Assembly (NCBI RefSeq): GCF_003416895.1
Contig: NZ_QVIO01000004.1
Coordinates: forward strand, 372,001-436,000
Origin: Duganella sp. BJB476
GTDB taxonomy: Bacteria > Pseudomonadota > Gammaproteobacteria > Burkholderiales > Burkholderiaceae_D
Reading direction: 5' to 3'
DNA length: 64,000 bases
Position numbers and translations under genes: made by a program. Positions 1 to 7,266 of the stretch are shown piece by piece. Each line of letters starts with the position of its first letter. Positions within the stretch are counted from its first letter, which is position 1. The notes beneath the pieces were generated by a model. The model saw only the letters and a program-made list of their open reading frames with translations, was not told where the DNA came from and made no database searches.

Positions 1-8
1 GATACGCT

Positions 9-278
9 ATGACAAAGAGCGATACGGTGCGGCAGTTGGCCGCTGCCTCGGACGCGGCGCGGGTGGAAGCGCTGAACCAGACGTTATTGGAGCCACTGGC
101 GCAGGCGATGGCCACGTTGACGGACGAGACGAGAGCGAGCCTGGAGCAGATTGCGCAGCACAGCCGGGAGCAGGGCGAACAATTCCGGGCACAGGTGGAG
201 GCGGCGATCACGTCCTGGATTAACGCGACGATAGCGGCCGAGAGAGTAGCCGAACGACTGGACCAGGCGGGGCAGTAG
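9..278 (+). CDS. small helical protein in mobilisable-element remnant
   Basis: The 89-residue product is almost entirely Ala/Glu/Gln/Arg-rich and reads as amphipathic helix or coiled coil, with no signal peptide or membrane segment. I do not recognise the family. The next gene starts directly after its stop codon and a RepB-primase remnant follows, so the three look like one former transcription unit of a mobilisable element or plasmid. Small helical accessory proteins are common beside relaxase and primase genes, but no relaxosome role can be shown here. The start is the first ATG in the frame. The true gene could begin further upstream, because the window opens 8 bases before it. Confidence 0.55.
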   Translation: MTKSDTVRQLAAASDAARVEALNQTLLEPLAQAMATLTDETRASLEQIAQHSREQGEQFRAQVEAAITSWINATIAAERVAERLDQAGQ

Positions 279-458
279 ATGGAAGTGAGCCACTACCTGC
301 TGGGTCTGTTAACGGGAATAACGACGGGGCTGCTCGTGAGCGTAGTTTGGCTTTGGCTGGCGCCGGCACCAACAGTGCAGAACACGCTGGACGCAAAGGC
401 GGTAGCGGAGCTACTACGGCCAGAGATCGCAGCAATGAAGCCGCGCAAAGGCAAATGA
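279..458 (+). CDS. small single-pass membrane protein, 59 aa
   Basis: A 59-codon frame starts immediately after the stop of the preceding gene and ends with ATGA, overlapping the start of the primase remnant. The protein begins MEVSHYLLGLLTG, continues with one hydrophobic segment of about 20 residues (roughly residues 7-28, ending VWLWLA), and has a short basic C-terminus (KPRKGK). The tight packing and the membrane segment argue for a real gene although it is short. The topology suggests a small inner-membrane accessory protein of the mobilisation module. No family is recognised, and function is unknown. Confidence 0.5.
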   Translation: MEVSHYLLGLLTGITTGLLVSVVWLWLAPAPTVQNTLDAKAVAELLRPEIAAMKPRKGK

Positions 459-1039
459 CGGCGATGGGCGTGGATCGCTTCTTGGTGACGCTGGTAGACG
501 CGAGGCAGGGCAAGCAAGGAGCGGCGGTGGAGCAAGACGGAAGTGGTCAAGAGCATGGCATGGTTCAAGCGCATGAATGCGCCTGGCTACGATGTCTGGA
601 TACGGCCCGATGGTGAACCTGGTTTGGTACTGCTGGCTAGTCTGAAAAAGAAGGGGGGCAGACGTTGCGCGAATGGGGACTTGTCCCGGCGTCGCTCGTG
701 GAGACGGGGAATGAGCAATACCAAGCATAGGTGAAGCTGTCTCAGACGGCATTGCCTGATCGATTGCGCGGGTTGGCTGCAGACGTGCTTGTGCAAGATG
801 TTGGACGTCATGGGGCGAATGCCATCAGCCGCGCTGATGGGCGACTTGGAGGATTCACCAATCAGCAGGTACAACGGGCGGTTGGACGGCATCCGTTCGT
901 TCTGGTGACGGAGTGCGAAGGGAAAGTTGCGCCGGCTGCGCCGACATATCTTGCGAGGTTAGGGCTGGATACGGGAGGGGCGGCCCAGTTACGGAAGCAG
1001 GATCAAGAGCGTCACCTTTCGCGCGGGCCCGAAAGGTGA
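455..1039 (+). pseudogene. RepB-family DNA primase-like gene, frameshifted and nonsense-mutated
   Basis: Three consecutive frames together give one protein. From 455 the frame reads MTAMGVDRFLVTLVDAR. From about 531 a second frame reads SKTEVVKSMAWFKRMNA and continues to WIRPDGEPGLVLLASLKK. After the run of six G at about 653-659 a third frame reads LVPASLVETGNEQYQA, then a stop (TAG 728-730), then VKLSQTALP and on to DGRLGGFTNQQ and VTECEGKVAPAAPTYLA. This order of motifs is that of solo RepB/primase-domain proteins on plasmids and integrative elements. The TAG sits where the family has Trp, consistent with TGG to TAG. So there are two frameshifts plus one nonsense change, and the gene is dead. 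The exact family name is from memory of motif order, not a search. Confidence 0.75.
1013..1038. repeat. perfect 9-bp stem-loop at end of primase remnant
   Basis: CACCTTTCG (1013-1021) and CGAAAGGTG (1030-1038) are exact inverted repeats around the 8-base loop CGCGGGCC. It overlaps the last codons of the dead primase frame, and the sequence changes from GC-rich to AT-rich directly after it. It could be a transcription terminator without a strong U-tract, a structured recombination end, or a leftover module boundary. Confidence 0.6.
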
Positions 1040-1252
1040 TGAAATTTTGTAGAGCAGAGTTGGGCTGACGACAACTGCCTGATGAATTAGAGTCGTCCAG
1101 TTGTTTTTGACAATCTCAATCGTATCTTCGCTGGGCAGTTTATTCATGAAAAATTATGACCAAGCCCAAATATGGATTGCTAAACCATATTTCCGGTTAT
1201 AGTTCTGTAACGGTTTCCTTTCCCAATATTGCTAATGAATTGAGGTGTTTGC

Positions 1253-2704
1253 ATGTCATTCGTAGACTTTTCAGACAAGAACCTATTTGGAAATGAGGCT
1301 GCTGAAGATGAAGCTGAAAACATCTTTTCCAGTTATGCGGTCATGCGGCCAGAGGTTAAAAAATTTCTCGATAATACGGAATCTGTCGCAATTGTACGTG
1401 CATATAAAGGAGAAGGGAAATCTGCTCTGTTGCGGCTGGTGCAACTTGAATTGCGCAAAAGAATCCCGCAGCCTGTCGTTCTCGCCGTGCCGGCATCATC
1501 GTTGTCACCGGAACTTGAAACCCCGGATCATGATCGATGGGTTCGTGCTTGGAAGCAGAGTATTCTAAAGTTGGCCTGTAACGAGATCGGAGCGCAAATT
1601 TCATTTGCGTTTGGGGATGATGCGATTGCGTTGGTCGAAGAAGCGGAAATGAACGGGTTCAAGGAGCGCTCATTCGTTTCAACGGTGGTTGATCGCCTTA
1701 AGTCATCGGCATTGCCGATTGAACGTACCCGACAAGGTGTGAAAAATCCAGAGCTAACAATCAAACGCTGGTCGCAAGGCGGTTCAGAGATATGGTTGCT
1801 CATAGACGATCTGGACAACAACTTTGAAAATACGCCAATTCAGCGCGCAAAAGTTGCGTCAGCGTTTACCGCATGTCGTCAAATTGCGAATCTCATACCT
1901 GAATTCCGATTTCGACTGACGGTGCGACCTAACGTCTGGGCGACCATAAAACAGCATCACGAAACGCTTTCCCATGTGGAACAATATGCAATTTCCTTGT
2001 CTTGGTCGCTTTCTGACTTTAATGAACTACTTGCAAAGAGGGTCGAGGCACACTTGCTTCGAACATCTGCTTGGCAGAAGGTACATAAAACGTTAAGCAT
2101 GACGATAGATAAACGTCGAAAGCAACTTGTAGAGTTGGCATTTGATAGCCTCATGCCTTGGGGGAAAGAGCAATCGCGACCTCCTACAACCATTTTATAC
2201 ACGTTGTCTAGACGACGGCCTCGTTGGCTAGTCGAACTCGCAAAATATGCGGCAGCAAATGCATTAAAGTCGCAGCGCGATCGCATCAATTTTGATGACA
2301 TTAATGCTGTTCTCCCAGCCTTTGGGGGGCGCCGCATTCAGGACACAATCGCTGAGTTTCGCTCCCAATGCCCGGAGATCGAGGAGTTGTTAACTGCTTT
2401 CGTTGGGGAGCCAGAATGGTTCTCCACTGCCGACCTAATATCGGCACTTAATAATCGCGTACTGCAGGGGGTGCATCCGAAAATTGTTGGTGTTGTTGGT
2501 ACACCAGCCGCAATGGAAGTTGCCCACTTTCTTTTCCAAATTGGGTTTCTTACTGCACGTCAAGAACTCACTGGCGGTCACTATGAACATCTAGCTTATT
2601 CTGATAACCCAGCCTTATTAAGTACGAGAACAAATGTTGATCAAGGTTTTACGTGGGAAATTCATCCGGTGTTTAGACAAGCGCTTAAGCTTAAGAACGT
2701 GTAA
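1253..2704 (+). CDS. P-loop ATPase, Sll1717-like
   Basis: The 483-residue protein has an N-terminal LFGNEAAEDE segment followed by Walker A AYKGEGKS (residues 50-57) and Walker B WLLIDDLD (about 181-188). A sensor-like region RLTVRPNVW and a helical C-terminal half follow. The FG-x-E entry followed by a P-loop resembles the 'P-loop ATPase, Sll1717 family', whose members often sit in defence-type islands. The start ATG has GAGGTG 7 bases upstream. The gene is AT-rich relative to the core genes and convergent with the next one. It probably supplies the NTP-dependent sensor or switch of whatever the cargo does. No nuclease or membrane domain is visible in it. Family call fairly sure; role inferred. 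Confidence 0.75.
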   Translation: MSFVDFSDKNLFGNEAAEDEAENIFSSYAVMRPEVKKFLDNTESVAIVRAYKGEGKSALLRLVQLELRKRIPQPVVLAVPASSLSPELETPDHDRWVRAWKQSILKLACNEIGAQISFAFGDDAIALVEEAEMNGFKERSFVSTVVDRLKSSALPIERTRQGVKNPELTIKRWSQGGSEIWLLIDDLDNNFENTPIQRAKVASAFTACRQIANLIPEFRFRLTVRPNVWATIKQHHETLSHVEQYAISLSWSLSDFNELLAKRVEAHLLRTSAWQKVHKTLSMTIDKRRKQLVELAFDSLMPWGKEQSRPPTTILYTLSRRRPRWLVELAKYAAANALKSQRDRINFDDINAVLPAFGGRRIQDTIAEFRSQCPEIEELLTAFVGEPEWFSTADLISALNNRVLQGVHPKIVGVVGTPAAMEVAHFLFQIGFLTARQELTGGHYEHLAYSDNPALLSTRTNVDQGFTWEIHPVFRQALKLKNV

Positions 2705-2948
2705 GTCTTAGCGGTGAGGTTGGTATTTTAAGACGTAAGTATCGGCGTGCATGCTAGACGGGATAGGGCAACCTTCCGATAATCCGATGTGGTATATCAG
2801 ATCCGATTTTCTTTACTACAATTAAGGCTCCGGATAGCCGAAACTCGGACGACCACATCACATTAATAAATTTCTGAAAGTTCCACCTCGTGGATCTTCA
2901 ACTTCGGGTGAGAAATGCTTGTAACAGAGGATGCGCCCAACTTTCTGG

Positions 2949-3674
2949 TTAGTTTTTTTTCCTCATTGCACGATTCAATGCACGGGTTTTAAATTCATCA
3001 TAGCGATCCGCAAGATCATAGACATATTCAACAATCGCATTCACGAACGTTTGTAAGTCGCCGGCGTCCTCTCTTGAAATGCTTATGTCTTCGGGATGGG
3101 CGGCAAGATTCCGAAACGCTTGAAGTTGTTGGCTCCAGTCGTATAGCCGATCATCAATAACCTTCGTGTCGCGTAACCTTTTTATACCTTCTCCAAGCAT
3201 CAGCCTTTTTTTGGACTTCGCAGATGGGCTAGCTGTCTCTGTCCCTGTTTCTGTCTCTGTAGGTTTAGATTCCAGAACATCGCGGCAAAGTGCTTCTAGC
3301 GCACGCCCAAGCATTACACACGCAGCGATGTTCGCACCAGCCTGGAGAGAGCGATCTGCTTCGTTCAGTGAATCAGTAACTACGCGTGGGATCCTCCAAC
3401 TCGAAAAAGACTTCGATGGGTTTGGGAATACGCGGACAACATCGCTCCAACGATCTTCATAAGCATCAAAATTTTCAAAATCGATTTGGTCAGATTCTCC
3501 AACCAAAATTATGTCGCAACTTGGGCAGTTGCCAATAAACACTCGGTTTCCATATGGAAGGCTGGCTTCGTCGTCGAAGCTAAATCGCTCGGCTCTGCCG
3601 GTCTCAATCGCAGCCACTTTTGCTTTGCAAACATGACAGTCGATAATGAATGTTCGTTTTTTTGCGATGGCCAT
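2949..3674 (-). CDS. DUF4145 protein with zinc ribbon and HEPN-like RNxxxH motif
   Basis: Counting from the ATG at 3674 the product has 241 residues; an in-frame TTG at 3707 is an alternative start and neither has a clear ribosome-binding site. The N-terminus has a four-Cys zinc ribbon (C13-x2-C16, C50-x2-C53). The core contains the DUF4145 signature MLGRALEALCRDV (about 121-133). After a low-complexity TETETGTET linker (139-147) comes FRNLAAHPED, which gives an R188-N189-x3-H193 motif as in HEPN-superfamily proteins. DUF4145 proteins recur beside restriction systems. The catalytic-type RNxxxH suggests an RNase or nucleotide-modifying effector, but this is untested. Confidence 0.8.
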   Translation of the reverse strand: MAIAKKRTFIIDCHVCKAKVAAIETGRAERFSFDDEASLPYGNRVFIGNCPSCDIILVGESDQIDFENFDAYEDRWSDVVRVFPNPSKSFSSWRIPRVVTDSLNEADRSLQAGANIAACVMLGRALEALCRDVLESKPTETETGTETASPSAKSKKRLMLGEGIKRLRDTKVIDDRLYDWSQQLQAFRNLAAHPEDISISREDAGDLQTFVNAIVEYVYDLADRYDEFKTRALNRAMRKKN

Positions 3675-3857
3675 AGTATTCAAATGATATATTGTAGGTT
3701 TAATCAATTACGGTGATGGCTTCGGTCACTTGATATTTTTCTACCGTGATATTGACCTTGGGCCTAAGTAGCAATCAATTTTAACTTTTTGAAACGATAG
3801 TGTGATAGGATCCAGGTTTAAATATTTTTCAGAACCTTCTCGACGGTTTAGTTAGAC

Positions 3858-4763
3858 TTATTTTTTAAGTTCGCGGTCAAATAATTTTAGGAAAATATCC
3901 CTATTTTTGTTTACCGCTTCCTCGACAGAATTTTGATCGATAACACCAAAATTTCTATACAAAAACACTTCTAGAAGTAATGCATATGCAACTTGTAAAA
4001 TAAAATATCCGTGTGCATAAGTTTTTAATTTTGCGACACTGCTCCGAAATGGCGGAAATGTCGTTCCATGAAAACGTTCATTCCTGAACTGCGGCATAAT
4101 GATTGAGATTAAAAATGACGCAATCTTTTCACTTGTTAGACTAAACTTTATACTATTTATGTCCAGTTCTTCTCCAAGAACCAATCTCCTCAAGAATGCG
4201 CCTGATTTTCTTTGCGCTTCTTCTGGGGACGCCGACCATAGAGGTTCATATTTTGAAAGAAAAGATACATATAGATCATTTCCTAGGCAACTTTTTACAC
4301 GCTTTAGAAATTGTTCGGAATGTTGATCTGGTTCAATTTTACTTTTAATTATCCTTTTTGCTGCAAATTCACATGTTTGCATGGGTATTACATTTGCTAG
4401 AGGATAGAACGCCTTGCAAGTGTTTGAGTCAGTGGAAACTTTATTTAGAAAGCTTTCGAACCTAGACTCATGCTGGGGAGCACAGGCCTCATCCTTCACC
4501 CGAAAAAATTCGGCATCCAACGCCTTCCAAATGGCATCGAACGCAGCATCAGGTCGAAAGGGGAGTTGATCTAATCCTTCTAAGAAGTGACCGAGCAGAG
4601 AGTGAAATTCTTGATCGGATGAGAGGTTCAATTTCGCAGGAATGAAAGCTTGTTGGAGATTGTGATCATCAAGAAGTTTCTTTAGCTGTTGTTCAACTGG
4701 AAATAAAAACTTAATCGGCCATTCATTATTGTAAGAGATCCTTAGTTGTTTTGTGTCTTGCAT
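3858..4763 (-). CDS. uncharacterised island protein with RNxxxH motif
   Basis: I do not recognise this family. The ATG at 4763 (301 residues) is preferred because AGGA lies 11 bases upstream; a TTG at 4820 would add 19 residues but has no ribosome-binding site. The protein is mostly predicted helix. Near the C-terminus FRNERFHG (residues about 226-233) has the R-N-x3-H spacing and following Gly seen in HEPN domains, followed by a hydrophobic helix (about 249-271). It lies 74 bases downstream of the HNH gene on the same strand, so the two are probably co-transcribed. It is AT-rich like its neighbours. A HEPN RNase is one possibility; a helical structural subunit is another. Confidence 0.7.
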   Translation of the reverse strand: MQDTKQLRISYNNEWPIKFLFPVEQQLKKLLDDHNLQQAFIPAKLNLSSDQEFHSLLGHFLEGLDQLPFRPDAAFDAIWKALDAEFFRVKDEACAPQHESRFESFLNKVSTDSNTCKAFYPLANVIPMQTCEFAAKRIIKSKIEPDQHSEQFLKRVKSCLGNDLYVSFLSKYEPLWSASPEEAQRKSGAFLRRLVLGEELDINSIKFSLTSEKIASFLISIIMPQFRNERFHGTTFPPFRSSVAKLKTYAHGYFILQVAYALLLEVFLYRNFGVIDQNSVEEAVNKNRDIFLKLFDRELKK

Positions 4764-4837
4764 GGAAATTGTAATCCTAAAAGTGTTATTTTTGAAAAAT
4801 ATGAAGCGGCCGTAAATCAATATTTTTGTGGGAATTA

Positions 4838-5479
4838 TTATTCGACCAAGTTGTCGATACGCAAAATGTCATGCAACTCACAATGACAATTTGGGCATAA
4901 AGCCAACGTATTTTCTATCGTGTCGAGTCCTCCTTGAGAAAGCAACTTAACATGATGAACTTCCAGATAGGGAGTATTGTCGCGTTTACGTTTAAATGGT
5001 GCCGTCTTACGACATTTTTCGCATTTGCCATTCGCAATAATAAGCCGTTCAGCTACTACATGAGGGCTACGAGCGTAGCGAGTAACTTGTACCTGTGATT
5101 TTTTCGGTGGATTAGTTGAAGTTGCAACGATCTTTTTTAGCCGAGCTTGTCTTGTTAATTTAAGACTGGCCGATATCTCATCATCAAATTTCTGAGCGGT
5201 ATTTTTTTCCAGAATTTCAAAGCCCAGTATCTTAAGACGCCGGTGCCAGACACCCTCTTTAGAACCAACGAAGTCATTGGCATAAAGTATCTTTCCTGTC
5301 GCAAGGTTATGAGCAATGCTTGAAATTGCCTTGGGGGGATACGGTTTTCCTCCGACAATAACATCGTATTTTGTCGAATTCTTGAAATTTAGATAGCCGC
5401 TTTTGGTCCTCCATATTTTAGCTGCTTGCTTGACATGTTTTTTTTGAACTTGTTCAGGTTGCCAGTCGCGAATTGTCAT
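4838..5479 (-). CDS. McrA-like HNH endonuclease
   Basis: The 213-residue protein ends in a zinc-supported HNH module: C153-x2-C156, H175-H176 (LEVHHVKLLSQGG), N190 and C195-x2-C198 with H203. This is the pattern of McrA-type restriction endonucleases and related HNH nucleases. The N-terminal half holds YDVIVGGKPYPPKAIS and later WHRRLKILGFEI. These resemble the head domain of McrA-type modified-DNA restriction proteins, though I am unsure of that match. The start ATG has AAGGG 5 bases upstream. It is the first gene of a likely two-gene unit with the unrecognised protein downstream. Cutting of modified or invading DNA is the natural guess. Confidence 0.8.
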   Translation of the reverse strand: MTIRDWQPEQVQKKHVKQAAKIWRTKSGYLNFKNSTKYDVIVGGKPYPPKAISSIAHNLATGKILYANDFVGSKEGVWHRRLKILGFEILEKNTAQKFDDEISASLKLTRQARLKKIVATSTNPPKKSQVQVTRYARSPHVVAERLIIANGKCEKCRKTAPFKRKRDNTPYLEVHHVKLLSQGGLDTIENTLALCPNCHCELHDILRIDNLVE

Positions 5480-5737
5480 TTATCCCTTGCTCTGCTTGTA
5501 TTGGTAAAATTTCATTGGCGGTCTAGTCCGCTCTTGGCCGATTTCGGGTTGATGCAGCTAGGATAGCATCTTGATTAAACGCAAGATGCGCAAAATGTCA
5601 CTGCTTTTCACCGCTATGCGGGAAGCATGGTCTTTCGATCAACGTGGGGCTAGCTCAACGTATCCGAGGGATTGTAGGGGACGGCCTTTTGAAGTTTTCG
5701 GTTGGATTACATACCGCATACAATTTTGGAACCCCTA

Positions 5738-6943
5738 TTATTTCGGCTTTCCCGGCATCACATTCCGAATCTCATCCAGGTAATTAGCCCAGCGCTGCAT
5801 CATTTGCTTTCTGGTGGGGAGGTGCGCAGTGCGGTTATAGGCACGTCCGTTGGGGTCGATGACCGCATGCGCCAATTGGTGTTCGATGAGATCGACGCGT
5901 TCACCGAGCACTTCATCGAGGATGGTGCGTGCCATCGCCCTGAACCCGTGGCCTGTCATCACCTCTTTTGTGTATCCCATGCTGCGCAAGGCGGCGTTGA
6001 CGGTGTTTTCGCTCATGCAGCGATCGTCGGTCCGGATGCTGGGGAAAACGAACCTCCCGTGGCCGGTCATTGGTTCGAGCTCCCGGAGTATTGAAAGTGC
6101 TTGAGTGGAAAGGGGGACGACATGGTCTACTTTCATTTTCATCTTCGAGCCGGGGATGCGCCATAGGGCCGTGTCGAAATCAAACTCGGTCCATTCGGCG
6201 CAACGCAGCTCCCCAGGACGTACAAACAGCAGTGCGGCCAGCTTGAGGGCCGCTGCGGCGGAGGGATGACCGTCGTAGCCGTATATCGAGCGCATGAGGC
6301 CCGCAACCTCCTTGGGCTCTGTGATAGCCGCATAGTTGCCCTTCTTGGGCGTGGCGAGGGCTCCTTTGAGGTCTGCGGTGACATCGCGCTCTATGAAGCC
6401 GCTGGCGACGGCGAACCGGAATACCTGGCCGCAGACTTGTCGCACGCGATGTGCGGACTCGACCGCGCCGCGCGATTCCATACGTTGAACAGCCAGAAGC
6501 ACGTCACGCGGCTTGATCGCAGAGATGGGTAGACGTCCGATGTAGGGAAATGCGTTGCCTTCCAGCCAGCCGGTGATTTTTTCCTGCGTGCTCTCTGCGC
6601 GGCTGGCCTTGGTCTTTTTCAGCCAGGTGCGGGCGACGGACTCGAAGGTCTGATTGGCGATTTCGGAGCGCTGCAGTTTTTCGAGGCGTTTGACGGCGCC
6701 GGGGTCGATCCCCTCCGCCAGCTGGACCTTGGCGTCGGCGCGTTTTTGCCGGGCCTTGGCCAGGGAGGTGTGTGGATAGACGCCGAGGGCCAGCGTTTTG
6801 CGTCGGTCGAGAAACCGATAATCCATGCGCCAGTACTTACCTGCTGAATTGACGAGGAGATACATGCCTTCCCCGTCCGTGTACTTGTCCGTGGTCCCTT
6901 TGGTGAGCTTCAGGGCCTTTATGAAGGTGTCCGTGAGCGCCAT
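5738..6943 (-). CDS. P4-type tyrosine integrase of the tRNA-Leu island
   Basis: The 401-residue protein has the DUF4102-type arm-binding N-terminus (LTDTFIKALK, KYTDGEGMYLLV, LGVYPHTSLAKAR), a core-binding middle, and a tyrosine recombinase domain. Its catalytic residues are visible as R242 (RPGELR), H332-x2-R335 (HGFRAMART), H359 (HQLAHA) and Y369 (AYNRT). The ATG at 6943 is chosen because GGGAGG lies just upstream; an upstream ATG at 7003 lacks one. It lies about 180 bases from the 3' end of tRNA-Leu, the standard layout of islands integrated at a tRNA 3' end. It appears intact, so excision is possible if the far attachment site survives. Confidence 0.92.
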   Translation of the reverse strand: MALTDTFIKALKLTKGTTDKYTDGEGMYLLVNSAGKYWRMDYRFLDRRKTLALGVYPHTSLAKARQKRADAKVQLAEGIDPGAVKRLEKLQRSEIANQTFESVARTWLKKTKASRAESTQEKITGWLEGNAFPYIGRLPISAIKPRDVLLAVQRMESRGAVESAHRVRQVCGQVFRFAVASGFIERDVTADLKGALATPKKGNYAAITEPKEVAGLMRSIYGYDGHPSAAAALKLAALLFVRPGELRCAEWTEFDFDTALWRIPGSKMKMKVDHVVPLSTQALSILRELEPMTGHGRFVFPSIRTDDRCMSENTVNAALRSMGYTKEVMTGHGFRAMARTILDEVLGERVDLIEHQLAHAVIDPNGRAYNRTAHLPTRKQMMQRWANYLDEIRNVMPGKPK

Positions 6944-7059
6944 CGCCGCCTCCCGCCGTGTGACGGTATTTCTCGGTACTCTAGCAAAAGTACCGGGCGA
7001 CATACCGTCAAATTCAAGAATGTATGCGATTTGTCAAGCGACAGGCTGAGCCAATAAAA

Positions 7060-7089
7060 AACCCGCCGTCATAGGGAGATGGGCGGGTT
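7060..7089 (-). terminator. Rho-independent terminator after tRNA-Leu
   Basis: On the minus strand AACCCGCC...GGCGGGTT forms an 8-bp stem (7060-7067 with 7082-7089) followed by a T-run (TTTTTT). It faces the tRNA-Leu transcript and separates it from the integrase gene. Confidence 0.85.
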
Positions 7090-7118
7090 CTGAGATACTC
7101 TGAGTTGCTTTGAGTGTA
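7089..7118. repeat. three phased 10-bp direct repeats beside the tRNA 3' end
   Basis: TCTGAGATAC (7089-7098), TCTGAGTTGC (7099-7108) and TTTGAGTGTA (7109-7118) follow each other without gaps, six bases before the tRNA 3' end. A one-helical-turn period next to an integrase target suggests integrase arm or core binding sites. The alternative is chance similarity in a short trailer. Confidence 0.4.
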
Positions 7119-7123
7119 ACTGT

Positions 7124-7208
7124 TGGTGCCGGGAGCCGGAATCGAACCGGCACGCCTTGCGGCGCGGGATTTTGAGTCCCGTGCGTCTACCTATTCCGCC
7201 ATCCCGGC
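7124..7208 (-). tRNA. tRNA-Leu (anticodon CAA)
   Basis: The minus strand folds as a class II tRNA. The acceptor GCCGGGA pairs with TCCCGGC, followed by discriminator A and an encoded CCA. The anticodon stem CGGGA/TCCCG encloses the loop CTCAAAA (anticodon CAA), there is a long variable arm, and the T-loop is GGTTCGATTCC. It is 85 nt. It is the integration target of the island to its left, and the complete tRNA is retained on the chromosomal side. Confidence 0.95.
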
Positions 7209-7220
7209 AACGCGACCCGC

Positions 7221-7249
7221 ATTATCACTGATTTGCCTGCGGGCCGCAA
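7221..7249 (-). promoter_or_regulatory. sigma70-type promoter of tRNA-Leu
   Basis: Reading the minus strand, TTGCGG (7244-7249), a 17-base spacer and GATAAT (7221-7226) lie just upstream of the tRNA 5' end at 7208. The tRNA therefore has its own promoter that does not depend on the island. Confidence 0.65.
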
Positions 7250-7266
7250 GCCATGGCACGGAATTT

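Noticed and set aside
1107..1112. TTGACA upstream of the P-loop ATPase as a promoter -35 box.
   Set aside because: No -10-like hexamer at 16-18 bases; the real promoter was not located.
4859..5599. The 12-mer CGCAAAATGTCA occurs at 4859-4870 and again at 5588-5599.
   Set aside because: Only two copies, no common extension and no relation to gene borders; likely chance in AT-rich DNA.
5571..5783. A plus-strand frame of 70 codons between the HNH gene and the integrase.
   Set aside because: No ribosome-binding site, odd composition and overlap with the integrase end; treated as non-coding. The region 5480-5737 holds no clear feature.
1..7000. Search by eye for a second copy of the tRNA-Leu 3' end (attachment site) in the island.
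   Set aside because: None was seen; the other end probably lies outside the window.
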